A stretch of DNA of 58,805 nucleotides from contig JANWJX010000027.1 of NCBI GenBank assembly GCA_025451725.1, forward strand, positions 1-58,805, written 5' to 3'. Shown here one piece after another: positions 15,090 through 24,728 of the stretch. Position 1 is the first letter of the stretch; every line of letters starts with the position of its first letter. The translations under genes were made by a program, and so were the position numbers. Under the pieces are notes generated by a model, which saw only the letters and a list, made by a program, of their open reading frames with translations, ran no database searches and was not told the origin of the DNA. Source of the DNA: Allostellaceae bacterium (GTDB taxonomy: Bacteria; Pseudomonadota; Alphaproteobacteria; ATCC43930; CGMCC-115725).

Positions 15090-18000
15090 GTGGCGGCGTC
15101 GGCGGGCACTGGCAAGACCAAGGTTCTGACCGATCGCGTGCTGGCGCTGTTGCTTAAAGGCAACGCGCCACAGCGAATTCTATGCCTCACTTTCACCAAG
15201 GCGGCGGCGGCGGAAATGTCGATCCGCCTCAACCAGCGCCTTGCCCAATGGGCCATCGAGGGCGACGGCCGCTTGTCGCAAGAACTCGAGGAATTGCTGG
15301 GCGAAAAGCCGAAGGCCGAACTGCTCGATGAGGCGCGGCGCTTGTTCGCGCGGTTGCTCGATGCGCCGGGTGGCATGCGGATCGACACAATCCACGCTTT
15401 CTGCCAGTCGGTGTTGCGGCGCTTTCCCATCGAGGCCGGCGTCGCGCCGCATTTCACCGTGCTCGACGAGCGCAGCGCCGCCGAAGTGCTGTTGCAAGCG
15501 CGCGCCGAAATCCTGGAACGGCGCGATCTTGCGGACGCGCTCGGTGAGATCGCAGGCCATACCGGCGAAGGCGGCTTCGACGAACTGATCGTCGCGGTCA
15601 CAAGCGCGCGCGCCAAGCTGGAGCCACTGCTGGCAGACGGCGTCGAGGAATTGGCGGCACGGCTGCGCGCGCTGCTTCGGCTCGAGCCAGGCGAGACGCC
15701 GGATAGCGTAATCGCCGCCGCGAGCCACGATTTCGACGATGGCATGGTCCGCAGCGCCGCGCTTGCGTTGCTCGACAGCGAGCGGGTCACCGATCGCGAC
15801 CGCGGCCAAAAAATCATCGACTGGCTCGAGGTGCCGGCAGATCGTCCATCGCGGTTCGACGCGTACGTCGAGTGTTACATGACCAAGGAGGGCGATCGAC
15901 GCAAAGCGATTTACACCAAGAGTTTCTTGGATAGTGAGCCGCAGGAGGCGCAGACCCTCAACGACGAGGCGTCGCGGGTCATTGCCGCGGTGACGCGTTG
16001 CCGCGCCGCGACGCTTTTCCAGGCGACCGCCGCGCTGATGCGTGTGGCGGAGGCCTTGCTGCGGACGTATCGACGGCTCAAGGAAGACCGTGCACTGCTC
16101 GATTACGACGACCTGATCCTGACGACGCGCGATCTGTTGCGCGAGGGCAGCGCGGCCTGGGTGCTGTTCAAGCTCGATGGCGGCCTCGACCATATCCTCA
16201 TCGACGAGGCGCAGGACACCAACCCGGAGCAATGGCAGGTTGTCGCCGAGCTGGCGCAGGAGTTTTTCGCCGGCGAGGGCGCGCGCGGCCGCGATCGCAC
16301 CGTTTTCGCGGTTGGCGACGTAAAGCAATCCATCTTCAGTTTCCAGGGTGCCGATCCCGGCGCGTTCGCGCGAATGCGCGATCTGTTCGCCGGCCGGATA
16401 GCGCAGGACAAGTGGCGCGTCGTTCCGCTCGACCTGTCGTTCCGCTCGGTGCCGGCGGTGCTCGACGCCGTCGATGCGGTGTTCGCCAGCGCGGTTGCCG
16501 CTGCGGGCGTAGTGCCGGACGGCGTACGCCTTCACCACCGGCCGCATCGCGATGGCATGGCGGGATTGGTCGAGCTGTGGCCGCCGGTCGCGCCGCTCGA
16601 GGACAGAACCGAGTCCGCCTGGGATCCGTCGTCCGAGCGGCGCGACGTGCGCTCGCCGCCGGCCCGTCTCGCGCGCGCGGTGGCGCGGCGCATCAAAGGC
16701 TGGATCGATGACAAGGACGTGCTCGAGGCGCGCGGCCGCCCCGTGACGGCGGGTGACATCCTCGTGCTGGTGCGGCGACGCAACGCCTTCGTTCAGGAAC
16801 TGATCCGCGCGCTCAAGGAGTTGGGCGTGCCGGTCGCGGGCGCCGACCGCATGAAGCTGACCGACCAGATCGCGGTCGAGGATCTGATCGCGCTCGGCAA
16901 TTTCCTCCTTCTGCCCGAGGACGAACTGACGCTGGCGTCGGTGTTGAAATCGCCGCTGTTCGATTGGGACGACGACCTGCTCTACGCGCTGGCCCATGGC
17001 CGCGCCGGGTCGCTGTGGACCGAGCTGCGACGCCGCGCGGCGGAGCGGCCGGAATTCGAGCACGCCGCCGATGAATTGTCGGCCCTGTTGGCGCGGGCGG
17101 ATTTCGTGCCGCCTTATGAGCTCTATGCGCAAGTGCTCGGCGCGCGGCGTGGGCGGCACGCGATGCTGCGGCGGCTCGGGCCGGACGCGGCCGACCCGCT
17201 CGACGAGTTTCTCAACGCGGCGCTGGGCTATGAGCGGATCCATGGCCCGTCGCTGCAAGGCTTCCTTGCCTGGCTGGTGGCCGGCGAGGCCGAGATCAAG
17301 CGCGACCTCGATCAGCGCGGCCGCGACGAGGTGCGGGTGATGACGGTGCATGGCGCCAAGGGCCTTCAAGCGCCGATCGTGATTCTTCCCGACACGTTGC
17401 AAGCCCCGGCAAAAGTGCCGAAGCTGCTCTGGAGCGACGGCGGCTTGCCGCTATGGAGCGGGCGGGATGGCGGCGCGCCGGCCTATGACCTCGCCAAGGC
17501 CGACGCGGCGCGTCTCCGCGACGAGGAGTATCGCCGGCTGCTCTATGTCGCCCTGACCCGCGCCGAGGACCGGCTCTATGTCTGCGGCTGGGCGACCAAG
17601 CGCGCCGCGCCGTCCGGCAATTGGCACGAACTCGTCGCGGCGGGTCTCGAGGCCGGCGGCAAGGCCGAGCCATTCGACTTCGCCGGCGACGGCGGCAAGG
17701 GCTGGGGCGGCCCGGGCTGGCGCCTCGTGTCGCGTCAGACCAAGCCCGCGATAAGCGACAAACAATCCGTCATGGCGAAACGCGCCCCGGTCGCGGAGCC
17801 GGAATGGCTGCGCAAGCCACCTGACGCCGAGCCCACGCCGCCGCGGCCGCTGGCCCCGTCGCGGCCCGCGATGCCCGACCCGCCGGCGCGCTCGCCGCTC
17901 GATGCGGCGGGCGCCGACAAGTTTCTGCGCGGCCGGCTGGTGCATCGCCTGTTGCAAAGCCTGCCCGACCTGCCGCCCCTGGAGCGCACAGCGGCGGGAC

Positions 18001-18452
18001 GACGCTATCTCTCCCTACCTGTCCATGGCCTCGCCCCGGCCGACCGCGACGCGATCCTGGCCGAGACGCTGGCCGTCCTGGCGCGGGACGATTTCGCGCC
18101 GATTTTCGGCCCCCAATCCCGCGCCGAGGTGCCGGTGGTGGCGGTGCTCGGCACCGACGCCATTTCGGGCCAGATCGACCGGATCGCGGTCCTGCCCGAT
18201 CGGGTGCTGATCGTCGACTACAAGACCCTGCGCCCGCCGCCCGCCGTCCTGGACGAGGTGCCGCAAGCCTATCTTCATCAGCTCGCGGCCTATCGCGCGG
18301 CGGTGGCGGCGATCTACCCGGGACGCCCGGTCGAGGCCGCGATTCTGTGGACGGACGGGCCGATTCTCATGCCGATCCCGGGCGCGCTACTCGATCTGTC
18401 AAGGGTGGGTGGCGCAACCCAGCCTGCGCCGGACGCGCGCCCCCAAGCTTGA
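15090..18452 (+). CDS. addA: double-strand break repair helicase-nuclease AddA
   Basis: At least 1120 residues. UvrD/Rep helicase motifs are in order: Walker A AASAGTGKT at the start, LIDEAQDTNPEQWQ, VFAVGDVKQSIFSFQGADP, LSFRSVPAVLDAVD, VMTVHGAKGLQAPIV and YVALTRAEDRLYV. A RecB-type nuclease follows with GQIDRIAVLPDR and IVDYKT. With AddB it resects broken ends for RecA. GTG at 15090 is the first canonical start, but conserved residues (DNQRKAADSAASVWV) lie in frame upstream back to about 15030, so the real start is earlier and non-canonical (ACG 15024 or CTG 15033). addB is not next to it. trxA follows after 50 bases. Confidence 0.92.
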   Translation: MAASAGTGKTKVLTDRVLALLLKGNAPQRILCLTFTKAAAAEMSIRLNQRLAQWAIEGDGRLSQELEELLGEKPKAELLDEARRLFARLLDAPGGMRIDTIHAFCQSVLRRFPIEAGVAPHFTVLDERSAAEVLLQARAEILERRDLADALGEIAGHTGEGGFDELIVAVTSARAKLEPLLADGVEELAARLRALLRLEPGETPDSVIAAASHDFDDGMVRSAALALLDSERVTDRDRGQKIIDWLEVPADRPSRFDAYVECYMTKEGDRRKAIYTKSFLDSEPQEAQTLNDEASRVIAAVTRCRAATLFQATAALMRVAEALLRTYRRLKEDRALLDYDDLILTTRDLLREGSAAWVLFKLDGGLDHILIDEAQDTNPEQWQVVAELAQEFFAGEGARGRDRTVFAVGDVKQSIFSFQGADPGAFARMRDLFAGRIAQDKWRVVPLDLSFRSVPAVLDAVDAVFASAVAAAGVVPDGVRLHHRPHRDGMAGLVELWPPVAPLEDRTESAWDPSSERRDVRSPPARLARAVARRIKGWIDDKDVLEARGRPVTAGDILVLVRRRNAFVQELIRALKELGVPVAGADRMKLTDQIAVEDLIALGNFLLLPEDELTLASVLKSPLFDWDDDLLYALAHGRAGSLWTELRRRAAERPEFEHAADELSALLARADFVPPYELYAQVLGARRGRHAMLRRLGPDAADPLDEFLNAALGYERIHGPSLQGFLAWLVAGEAEIKRDLDQRGRDEVRVMTVHGAKGLQAPIVILPDTLQAPAKVPKLLWSDGGLPLWSGRDGGAPAYDLAKADAARLRDEEYRRLLYVALTRAEDRLYVCGWATKRAAPSGNWHELVAAGLEAGGKAEPFDFAGDGGKGWGGPGWRLVSRQTKPAISDKQSVMAKRAPVAEPEWLRKPPDAEPTPPRPLAPSRPAMPDPPARSPLDAAGADKFLRGRLVHRLLQSLPDLPPLERTAAGRRYLSLPVHGLAPADRDAILAETLAVLARDDFAPIFGPQSRAEVPVVAVLGTDAISGQIDRIAVLPDRVLIVDYKTLRPPPAVLDEVPQAYLHQLAAYRAAVAAIYPGRPVEAAILWTDGPILMPIPGALLDLSRVGGATQPAPDARPQA

Positions 18453-18502
18453 CGCTGCTTTCGACACTCCCCTAATGTTTGGGTGTCAAACCAGGAGCGA
18501 CC

Positions 18503-18829
18503 ATGAGCGCCAATACCACCAAAATCAGCGACCAATCCTTCGGCGACGACGTCCTCAAGGCACCCGGTCCGGTGCTGGTCGATTTCTGGGCCGAGTGGTG
18601 CGGCCCGTGCAAGATGATCGCGCCGTTCCTCGATGACATCGCGACCGAGATGAAGGGCAAGGTCACGGTCGCCAAGCTCAATATCGACGAGAACCCGCAG
18701 ACGCCGATGAAATACGGCGTGCGCGGCATCCCCACGCTTATCATGTTCAAGAACGGCCAAGTCGCGGGCACCAAGATCGGCGCCCTGCCCAAGAGCAAGC
18801 TGGTGGAGTGGGTTCAGTCGGTGATGTGA
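18503..18829 (+). CDS. trxA: thioredoxin
   Basis: 108 residues with the active site WCGPCK at about residues 33-38 and the cis-proline in GIPTLIMF. Thioredoxin reduces protein disulphides in the cytoplasm. The ATG at 18503 has AGGAG upstream; an in-frame ATG at 18479 is less likely. The addA-trxA order is common in alphaproteobacteria and supports shared transcription. Confidence 0.95.
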   Translation: MSANTTKISDQSFGDDVLKAPGPVLVDFWAEWCGPCKMIAPFLDDIATEMKGKVTVAKLNIDENPQTPMKYGVRGIPTLIMFKNGQVAGTKIGALPKSKLVEWVQSVM

Positions 18830-18892
18830 CCGGCCTGCGCTTTTCACCATCTTTGCCTGGTTCCTTTTTAGTCTGGCCCCGGCTTGGCCAGG

Positions 18893-18955
18893 CATCCACG
18901 AATTTATACCCGCACCAAATTCTGAGTCGTGGATGGCCCGCCTACAGCGGGCCAT
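18893..18955. repeat. REP-like palindromic intergenic element
   Basis: CATCCACGA (18893-18901) and TCGTGGATG (18927-18935) are a perfect 9-bp inverted repeat. It is followed by a perfect 9-bp hairpin ATGGCCCGC-CTACA-GCGGGCCAT (18933-18955). This CGTGGATGGCCCG pattern is typical of dispersed REP-type elements in alphaproteobacteria. It lies between trxA and ppk2 and may also end trxA transcripts, though no T-run follows. Confidence 0.6.
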
Positions 18956-18993
18956 GAAGGGTTAGGATGGCCTGAAACAGACGGGGATCGGGC

Positions 18994-19755
18994 ATGGCGG
19001 GCGAAAAGCATTACCTCAATGAGCTCTATAAGCTCCAAGTCGAGCTGGTTAAACTTCAGCGCCAGATCATTGCCGACGGCGAGCGGCTGCTCGTCATCTT
19101 CGAGGGCCGCGACGCCGCCGGCAAGGACGGTACGATCAAACACATCATCGAGCATCTCTCGCCGCGCGAAACCCGCGTCGTTGCGCTGCCCGCGCCGAAC
19201 GCGCGCGAGGAGCAATCCTGGTATTTCCAGCGCTATGTCCCGCATCTGCCCGCCGCGGCAGAAATGGTGCTGTTTAACCGCTCCTGGTACAACCGTGCCG
19301 GCGTCGAGCCGGTGATGGGATTCTGCACCAAAAAAGAAGCGCGCGACTTCCTCGATGCGGCGCCGATCTTCGAGGACATGCTGGTGCGCGACGGCATTCA
19401 TCTCTTCAAGTACTACCTCGACATCGACAAGAAGGAGCAAAAGCGCCGCCTCCATGACCGGCGTGTCGATCCGTTGGCCCAGTGGAAGCTCAGCCCGATC
19501 GACGCTGCCGCGCAGAAGCACTGGCGCGACTATTCCAAGGCGCGGAACCTCATGTTCGCCAAAACCCACACCGCGCATGCGCCCTGGACCGTGGTGCGCG
19601 CCGGCGACAAACACGAAGCGCGGCTCAACGTCATCCGCGATCTCCTGTCGCGCGCCGAGTATCGCGACCGCGACAAGAAAATGCTGCGGCCCGACCCCGC
19701 TATCGTGCGCCGTTACGACGATCGGATGATCCCCGGCGGCTTCCTCGCGCCGTAG
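18994..19755 (+). CDS. ppk2: polyphosphate kinase 2 family protein
   Basis: 253 residues of the PPK2 fold, which moves phosphate between polyphosphate and nucleotides. The Walker A loop is FEGRDAAGKDGTIKH near residues 36-50, and the lid/Walker B region is FNRSWYNRAGVEPVMGF. The length and single domain fit class I PPK2, which usually phosphorylates nucleoside diphosphates. It stands alone between the palindromic element and the convergent cyclase gene. Confidence 0.93.
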   Translation: MAGEKHYLNELYKLQVELVKLQRQIIADGERLLVIFEGRDAAGKDGTIKHIIEHLSPRETRVVALPAPNAREEQSWYFQRYVPHLPAAAEMVLFNRSWYNRAGVEPVMGFCTKKEARDFLDAAPIFEDMLVRDGIHLFKYYLDIDKKEQKRRLHDRRVDPLAQWKLSPIDAAAQKHWRDYSKARNLMFAKTHTAHAPWTVVRAGDKHEARLNVIRDLLSRAEYRDRDKKMLRPDPAIVRRYDDRMIPGGFLAP

Positions 19756-19817
19756 CCTCCAGTTTGGGGCGTTTCCGGCTCCTATTGTCCCTGTTATCTG
19801 CCTTGTCCGTTTTTACT

Positions 19818-22800
19818 TTAAAGCCCCATTACGGCATCTTCGGCGCGGCGCGCGAAAATGATTGCGCCCTGGCGGTCGGCGATTTCTTTGGCGGTTTTGA
19901 AGGCGGCGCGCGCCTCGTCCTTGTTGTTGCGGTCGAGCGCCAACAGGCACAGGCCGCGGAAACGGTGCAGCTCGGGCAGATAGAAGCCGACGCCGGGCTC
20001 GTCGAACGTCGCGAACGCGCGCTCGATCTGCGCGATGCCGTCGGCGGGCCGGCCCGCGGCAAGCAGGATCTCGGCGGCGATGCCGCGGTAATAGCGGGGC
20101 AACTGACCCACCGCGGCGGCCCGTTCAATGTTCACGTCGATCAGTTTCGCGGCGTCACTGACGCCCCCGCCCTCGGCGCCGACCCAGGCGCGGAAGATCG
20201 TGCTGGCCATGCGCAGGGGAGCAATGTCGTATTTTTCGCCGAGCGCGCCGAGGCGCTGGCTCCACGCCAGCGTCGCCGCCCGGTCGCCCGTCAGTTGCAT
20301 TCCCTGGCTGCCGTTCATCAGGGCGTGACCGACGCTGTTGGGATGGCCGATCGCTTCGGCCAGCGCGACGGCCCGCTCCATGCTCGGCAACAGGCCTTCC
20401 GTCTCGCCCCGCAGCACATGCGTCGCGCCAAGGACGATATGCGCGCATACGCCGGGATCGTGTCCACCGAACACGGGCCCGAGATGGCGGTGACGGTCGA
20501 AATCGTAGGCCTTGGCGCCGGCGCGCGCATCGTCGCGCGCGGCAATCACGTCGCCGCGCAGATAGGCGGTCGACCAGCGGCAATGACGGGCTTCAAGTAG
20601 CAATTCGTCGTCGTTCGAGCGCTCGGCCAGCGTCACCAGTTCGGCGGCGCTGTCGCGGGAAAGGCGCGTCTTGCCCTGGAAATTCGCCGTCAGCCACATG
20701 CCCCATTTGGCCCGGTAGAGGCCGTGATCGTCGCGCAGTTCGGCGCCGAGCTCGGCGGCTTTGGCGTAGGCGCGCTCGCACTCGGCGCTTTGCGCGCCGG
20801 CGATCACGGTATAAGGCGGGCCGAGCTTCAAGAGCAGCGCGAGTTGACGGCGCTTGGACTCGGTGGCGTCGGGCAGCTTCTCGGCCTCGGCAATGCCGGC
20901 GGTAAAATTGGCGATGGCCTCGCGATAGGCCGAACGCGACGCGGCGCGGTCGCCTGCCTTCGTGCGATAGTCGCACGCTTCGACGGCGCGTCCCGCCTCG
21001 CCGAAATGATAGGCCAGCAATTCCGGCTCGTTCGCAGCGACCTCGGCGAATTTCTCTACGAGCGCGCGGGCGACACGCTCGTGCCAATCGCGCCGCCGGC
21101 TCAGCAGCAGGCTTTCATAGGCAGCGTCGCGGACCAGCGCATGCTTGAACGCGAAGCCGCGCTCGACACCGCGACCTTCCGGAAAGACGATGCCGGCGGC
21201 GACCAGTTTCTCCAGCGAGGCTGCGAGCTCGTCGCGCTTCGGCGCCACCGCGTCGAGCAGGTCGGACGAAAATTGCCGGCCGATCACGGACGCGATCTGC
21301 GCGACTTCGCGCGCCTCGCCGAGCCGGTCGAGCCGCGCCATCAGCGAATCCTTGAGGGTCGCCGGCACTTCGGCACCGTCCTGGCCGGCCTGTTCCATCA
21401 CGCTCCGCGTCAATTCCTCGGCGAATAGCGGCACGCCGTCGGTCTTGGCGACGATCGCGGCGACGGTCTCGGCGCTGAGGCCGTGCGCCGCGGCGACGCC
21501 GGCGATCAGCTGGGCGCATTCGTTGCGGCCGAGCCGGCCCAGCGTCAGGAGTGTGGCGTGCGGGCGCGACGCCCAGGGCGGCGTGAATTCGGGACGCCCG
21601 GTGACCAGCGCCAGCACCGGAGCCGCGCCGACCGCGTCGGCGAGCCGCGTCATCAGTTCGAGGGTGGTGGCGTCGATCCAATGGGCGTCCTCGACGATCA
21701 GCAGCACCGGCCCGTTTTCGCCGCGCCGCACGATCATGTCGACCAGCATCGCGATAGTCGCGGCCTTGCGCTGCGCCGGGGTCATGGGCGACGGCGCCGT
21801 GACAGGTAGCGACATCAGTTCCGCCGCCAGCGGCAGTTCCGCCGCCGGGAAGATCGCCGCGAGTTTTTGCCGTTTGGTCTCGGCGGGGTCGGCGGCCTCG
21901 AAACCCGCGGTGCGGGCGACGCATTGAATCACCGGATAAAGCGCGCTGTCGCTGTGATAGGGCGAGCACTGGAAATGGATGCGCGCATGCGGATCGGCCG
22001 CGAGCTTTTCGCGAACCGCGCCGACGATCCGCGACTTGCCGATGCCGGCCTCCCCAATCACCGTGACGAGCTGGCCTTCGCCCTGGCGGGCGAGCTGCCA
22101 GCGGTCGAGCACCAGCCCCATTTCGTGGCCGCGCCCGATCATCGGCAGATCGGCCTGGCGGATCGCGGCGAAGCGGCTCTCGACTTCGGACTCGGCGAGG
22201 ACGCGCCACGCCGTTACCGGGCCGCCAATGCCTTTGAGCGCGTGCGGGCCGCTGGCTTCGAGCTTGAACAATCCGCCGACCAGATGCTGCGTGCTCTCGG
22301 CGACGACGATCTGATCGGGTGCGGCGAGCGCCTGAAGCCGCGCCGCGAGATTCGGCGTCTCGCCGACGATGGTACGTTCCTGCGACGCGCCGGCGCCGAT
22401 CAGCTCGCCGACCACGACGAGGCCGGTGGCGATGCCGATGCGCGTTTGCAGCTTGACCCCGTCGGGCCGCGCGATGCCCTGGACTTCGGCGACGATGGCG
22501 AGCGAGGCGCGCACCGCGCGTTCGGCGGCGTCCTCGAAGGCTTGCGGAAAGCCGAAATAGGCGAGGATGCCGTCGCCCATGAACTTGGCGACGAAGCCGC
22601 CGTAACGCCCGATCGCGCCGGCCGCGGCGTTCTGGTAGCGCCGGATCAGGTCGCCGAGATGCTCGGGATCGATCGACCCCGACAATGCGGTCGAGCCGAC
22701 CAGATCGCAGAACATCACCGTGACTTGGCGACGCTCGGCTTCGCCCGCCGGTTCGGCGGCAGCGGGGGCCCGCGCCGGCTCGGTGCCGCGCTCGGCGATG

Positions 22801-22961
22801 GCCTTGAGGAGGCGGCGGCGATTGCCGAGCGACAGGCCGATCTCGGCAAGGTCGGTCTCGCTCAGCTCCGGCAGGATGTCGAGGCCAATATCGTTGGCCT
22901 CGAGCGCTTCGGCGACGGCGTCGAGCTTGTTCGCCTTGAGCCAGTCGCGTAGGTCGCTCAT
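19818..22961 (-). CDS. SAM-cyclase-AAA ATPase-TPR signalling protein
   Basis: 1047 residues. In order: a SAM-type domain (about 1-55); a class III cyclase domain (80-230) with metal aspartates 86 (MFCDLVGSTAL) and 130 (FMGDGILAYF) and the NLAAR motif near 204; an AAA/STAND ATPase with Walker A GEAGIGKS at 303-310 and Walker B LLIVEDAHWID; then a long helical region likely to be TPR repeats. Such proteins couple ligand or protein binding to cyclic nucleotide synthesis. Its start overlaps the stop of the preceding oxidoreductase as ATGA, so the two are translationally coupled. Confidence 0.85.
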   Translation of the reverse strand: MSDLRDWLKANKLDAVAEALEANDIGLDILPELSETDLAEIGLSLGNRRRLLKAIAERGTEPARAPAAAEPAGEAERRQVTVMFCDLVGSTALSGSIDPEHLGDLIRRYQNAAAGAIGRYGGFVAKFMGDGILAYFGFPQAFEDAAERAVRASLAIVAEVQGIARPDGVKLQTRIGIATGLVVVGELIGAGASQERTIVGETPNLAARLQALAAPDQIVVAESTQHLVGGLFKLEASGPHALKGIGGPVTAWRVLAESEVESRFAAIRQADLPMIGRGHEMGLVLDRWQLARQGEGQLVTVIGEAGIGKSRIVGAVREKLAADPHARIHFQCSPYHSDSALYPVIQCVARTAGFEAADPAETKRQKLAAIFPAAELPLAAELMSLPVTAPSPMTPAQRKAATIAMLVDMIVRRGENGPVLLIVEDAHWIDATTLELMTRLADAVGAAPVLALVTGRPEFTPPWASRPHATLLTLGRLGRNECAQLIAGVAAAHGLSAETVAAIVAKTDGVPLFAEELTRSVMEQAGQDGAEVPATLKDSLMARLDRLGEAREVAQIASVIGRQFSSDLLDAVAPKRDELAASLEKLVAAGIVFPEGRGVERGFAFKHALVRDAAYESLLLSRRRDWHERVARALVEKFAEVAANEPELLAYHFGEAGRAVEACDYRTKAGDRAASRSAYREAIANFTAGIAEAEKLPDATESKRRQLALLLKLGPPYTVIAGAQSAECERAYAKAAELGAELRDDHGLYRAKWGMWLTANFQGKTRLSRDSAAELVTLAERSNDDELLLEARHCRWSTAYLRGDVIAARDDARAGAKAYDFDRHRHLGPVFGGHDPGVCAHIVLGATHVLRGETEGLLPSMERAVALAEAIGHPNSVGHALMNGSQGMQLTGDRAATLAWSQRLGALGEKYDIAPLRMASTIFRAWVGAEGGGVSDAAKLIDVNIERAAAVGQLPRYYRGIAAEILLAAGRPADGIAQIERAFATFDEPGVGFYLPELHRFRGLCLLALDRNNKDEARAAFKTAKEIADRQGAIIFARRAEDAVMGL

Positions 22962-23971
22962 CGGTTTTCCAGGCAGATCTTGCCAAAATGCGCGCCCTTG
23001 CCGAGCGCGCGCAGTGAATCAGCGACTTCCGAGAAAGCATAAACCTTGTCGTCGATGGCTGGTTTGATGCCGTGCGTGTCGATGGCGCGCACCATGTCCT
23101 CGAACATTTCGCGGCTGCCGCAGGTCGCGGCGACGAGGCGGACGGCTTGCGTCACGACGCGGCCGAGTTCCAGCGTCGCGCTGCCGCCGCCGACCACACC
23201 GATCATCGAGATCGTGCCGCTGGCGCGCACCGCGCGAACCGACTGGTCCAGCGTCGCGGCGCCACCCAGCTCGATCACCAGATCGGCGCCGCGACCGATG
23301 CGCTCCCGCACGACGCGGCTCCATTCGGGATGAGACTTGTAGTTAATGCCGATGTCGGCGCCGATCGCCTTGGCGCGGTCGAGCTTCGCGTCGCTCGACG
23401 AGGTGATGACGACGGTGGCGCCGGCGAGCTTGGCGAATTGCAGGGCGAACAGCGATACGCCGCCGGTGCCTTGCGTCACCATCACGTCGCCCGGCTTGGT
23501 GCCGTTGCAAATGACGGCGTTCCACGCGGTGACGGCGGCGCAGGGCAGGGTGGCGGCTTCGCGCGCGGTCCAGCCGTGCGGCGCGCGCACCAGCGCCGCC
23601 TCGGGGAAAATGCCGAAATCGCGGACCGCGCCGTCGATGTCGCCGCCCATCGTGGTGCCGCGATAGGATTCGCGCAAAGGCCCGCTGATCCAGCCTTGAA
23701 GGAAGGTTGGACACACTAGGTCGCCGACCGTGAAGCGGGTTACTTCCGCGCCGGTCGCAATTACGCGGCCCGCGCCGTCCGACAGCGGAATAAAAGGCAG
23801 CGCGCCCATGCGGCCATAGCCGTGCTGGGCCATCACCAGGTCGCGATAATTGAGCGACGCCGCCTCGAAGCGGATCAGCACATCGCGCGGCCCGGGCGGG
23901 CCCGGATCGGGGCGGGTGCCGGGGACGATATGCTCGATCCCCCAGCCGTCGCGCATTTCCATGACCTTCAT
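22958..23971 (-). CDS. MDR-family zinc-type alcohol dehydrogenase / quinone oxidoreductase
   Basis: 337 residues of the medium-chain dehydrogenase family. The N-terminal GroES-like part has [16 protein letters not shown], and the NADPH-binding part has [20 protein letters not shown]. The cysteines of the structural zinc site are absent, which fits quinone oxidoreductase-type members. The ATG at 23971 is chosen from alignment of the N-terminus; the frame is open to 24031. It leads a coupled two-gene unit with the large cyclase. Confidence 0.83.
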   Translation of the reverse strand: MKVMEMRDGWGIEHIVPGTRPDPGPPGPRDVLIRFEAASLNYRDLVMAQHGYGRMGALPFIPLSDGAGRVIATGAEVTRFTVGDLVCPTFLQGWISGPLRESYRGTTMGGDIDGAVRDFGIFPEAALVRAPHGWTAREAATLPCAAVTAWNAVICNGTKPGDVMVTQGTGGVSLFALQFAKLAGATVVITSSSDAKLDRAKAIGADIGINYKSHPEWSRVVRERIGRGADLVIELGGAATLDQSVRAVRASGTISMIGVVGGGSATLELGRVVTQAVRLVAATCGSREMFEDMVRAIDTHGIKPAIDDKVYAFSEVADSLRALGKGAHFGKICLENR

Positions 23972-24065
23972 GGAAGCAGCCTCGCGGGGGATCACCTTCC
24001 CGTCAACGGGGTTGTCGCTACCCGGCGGCACTCCTTACATTATGAGGGCCAGGAGGGATCGAACC

Positions 24066-24728
24066 ATGTGGATGCTGCGCAAGAAACGGGACATGCCGAC
24101 GCCGGACCAAGCGCTGCCGGGACGCGCGATGCAAATGCCGGTCGGCAACCGCCATTTCGTCAACGGCCATATTCTGAAGCCGCCGTTTCCGGCCGGGCTC
24201 GAGATGGCGATTTTCGGCATGGGCTGCTTCTGGGGCGCCGAGCGCCTGTTCTGGGAAACGCCGGGCGTCTACACGACCGCCGTTGGATATGCCGGGGGCT
24301 ACACGCCGAACCCGACCTATGAGGAAGTATGCTCGGGCATGACCGGCCACACCGAGGTTGTGCTGGTCGTGTTCGACCCGAAAATCGTGACGTATGAGGC
24401 GCTGCTCAAGATTTTCTGGGAGAGCCACGACCCGACCCAGGGCATGCGCCAGGGCAACGATGTCGGCACGCAATACCGTTCGGCGATCTACACCACCACG
24501 CCCGAACAACTCAAGGCGGCGCAGACCTCGCGCGACATGTATGGGAAGGCGCTGTCCGACGACGGTTTCCGCGATGCCGTCACCACCGAAATCGCCGAGG
24601 CGCCGCCGTTCTACTACGCCGAGGACTACCACCAGCAATATCTCGGCAAGAACCCGGACGGCTATTGCGGCCTCGCCGGCACCGGCGTGTCGTGCCCGAT
24701 CCCGGCGCGGGTCGCGGCAGCGGAGTAG
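24066..24728 (+). CDS. msrA: peptide-methionine (S)-S-oxide reductase
   Basis: 220 residues with the catalytic cysteine Cys54 in [11 protein letters not shown] and the family stretch [20 protein letters not shown]-terminal cysteines in [13 protein letters not shown] are candidate resolving residues for recycling by thioredoxin. The first 45 residues form an extension upstream of the core found in many MsrA proteins. AGGAGGG is placed well before the ATG. Its TAG is directly followed by the stop of the opposing hydratase gene. Confidence 0.95.
   Translation: MWMLRKKRDMPTPDQALPGRAMQMPVGNRHFVNGHILKPPFPAGLEMAIFGMGCFWGAERLFWETPGVYTTAVGYAGGYTPNPTYEEVCSGMTGHTEVVLVVFDPKIVTYEALLKIFWESHDPTQGMRQGNDVGTQYRSAIYTTTPEQLKAAQTSRDMYGKALSDDGFRDAVTTEIAEAPPFYYAEDYHQQYLGKNPDGYCGLAGTGVSCPIPARVAAAE

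Noticed and set aside
15180-17402. Open frame of 740 codons on the strand opposite addA
   Set aside because: It mirrors the strongly conserved AddA helicase; the peptide is low-complexity Arg/Ala-rich without a domain. Long antisense frames are expected at this GC content.
19756-19817. Terminator between ppk2 and the large cyclase
   Set aside because: TTGGGGC and GCCCCA could pair but are about 50 bases apart and the second lies in the cyclase coding end; no compact hairpin is present.
21115-23040. 641-codon minus-strand frame overlapping the large cyclase
   Set aside because: Shifted frame of the same gene; arginine-rich with no motifs, while the chosen frame has cyclase and Walker motifs.
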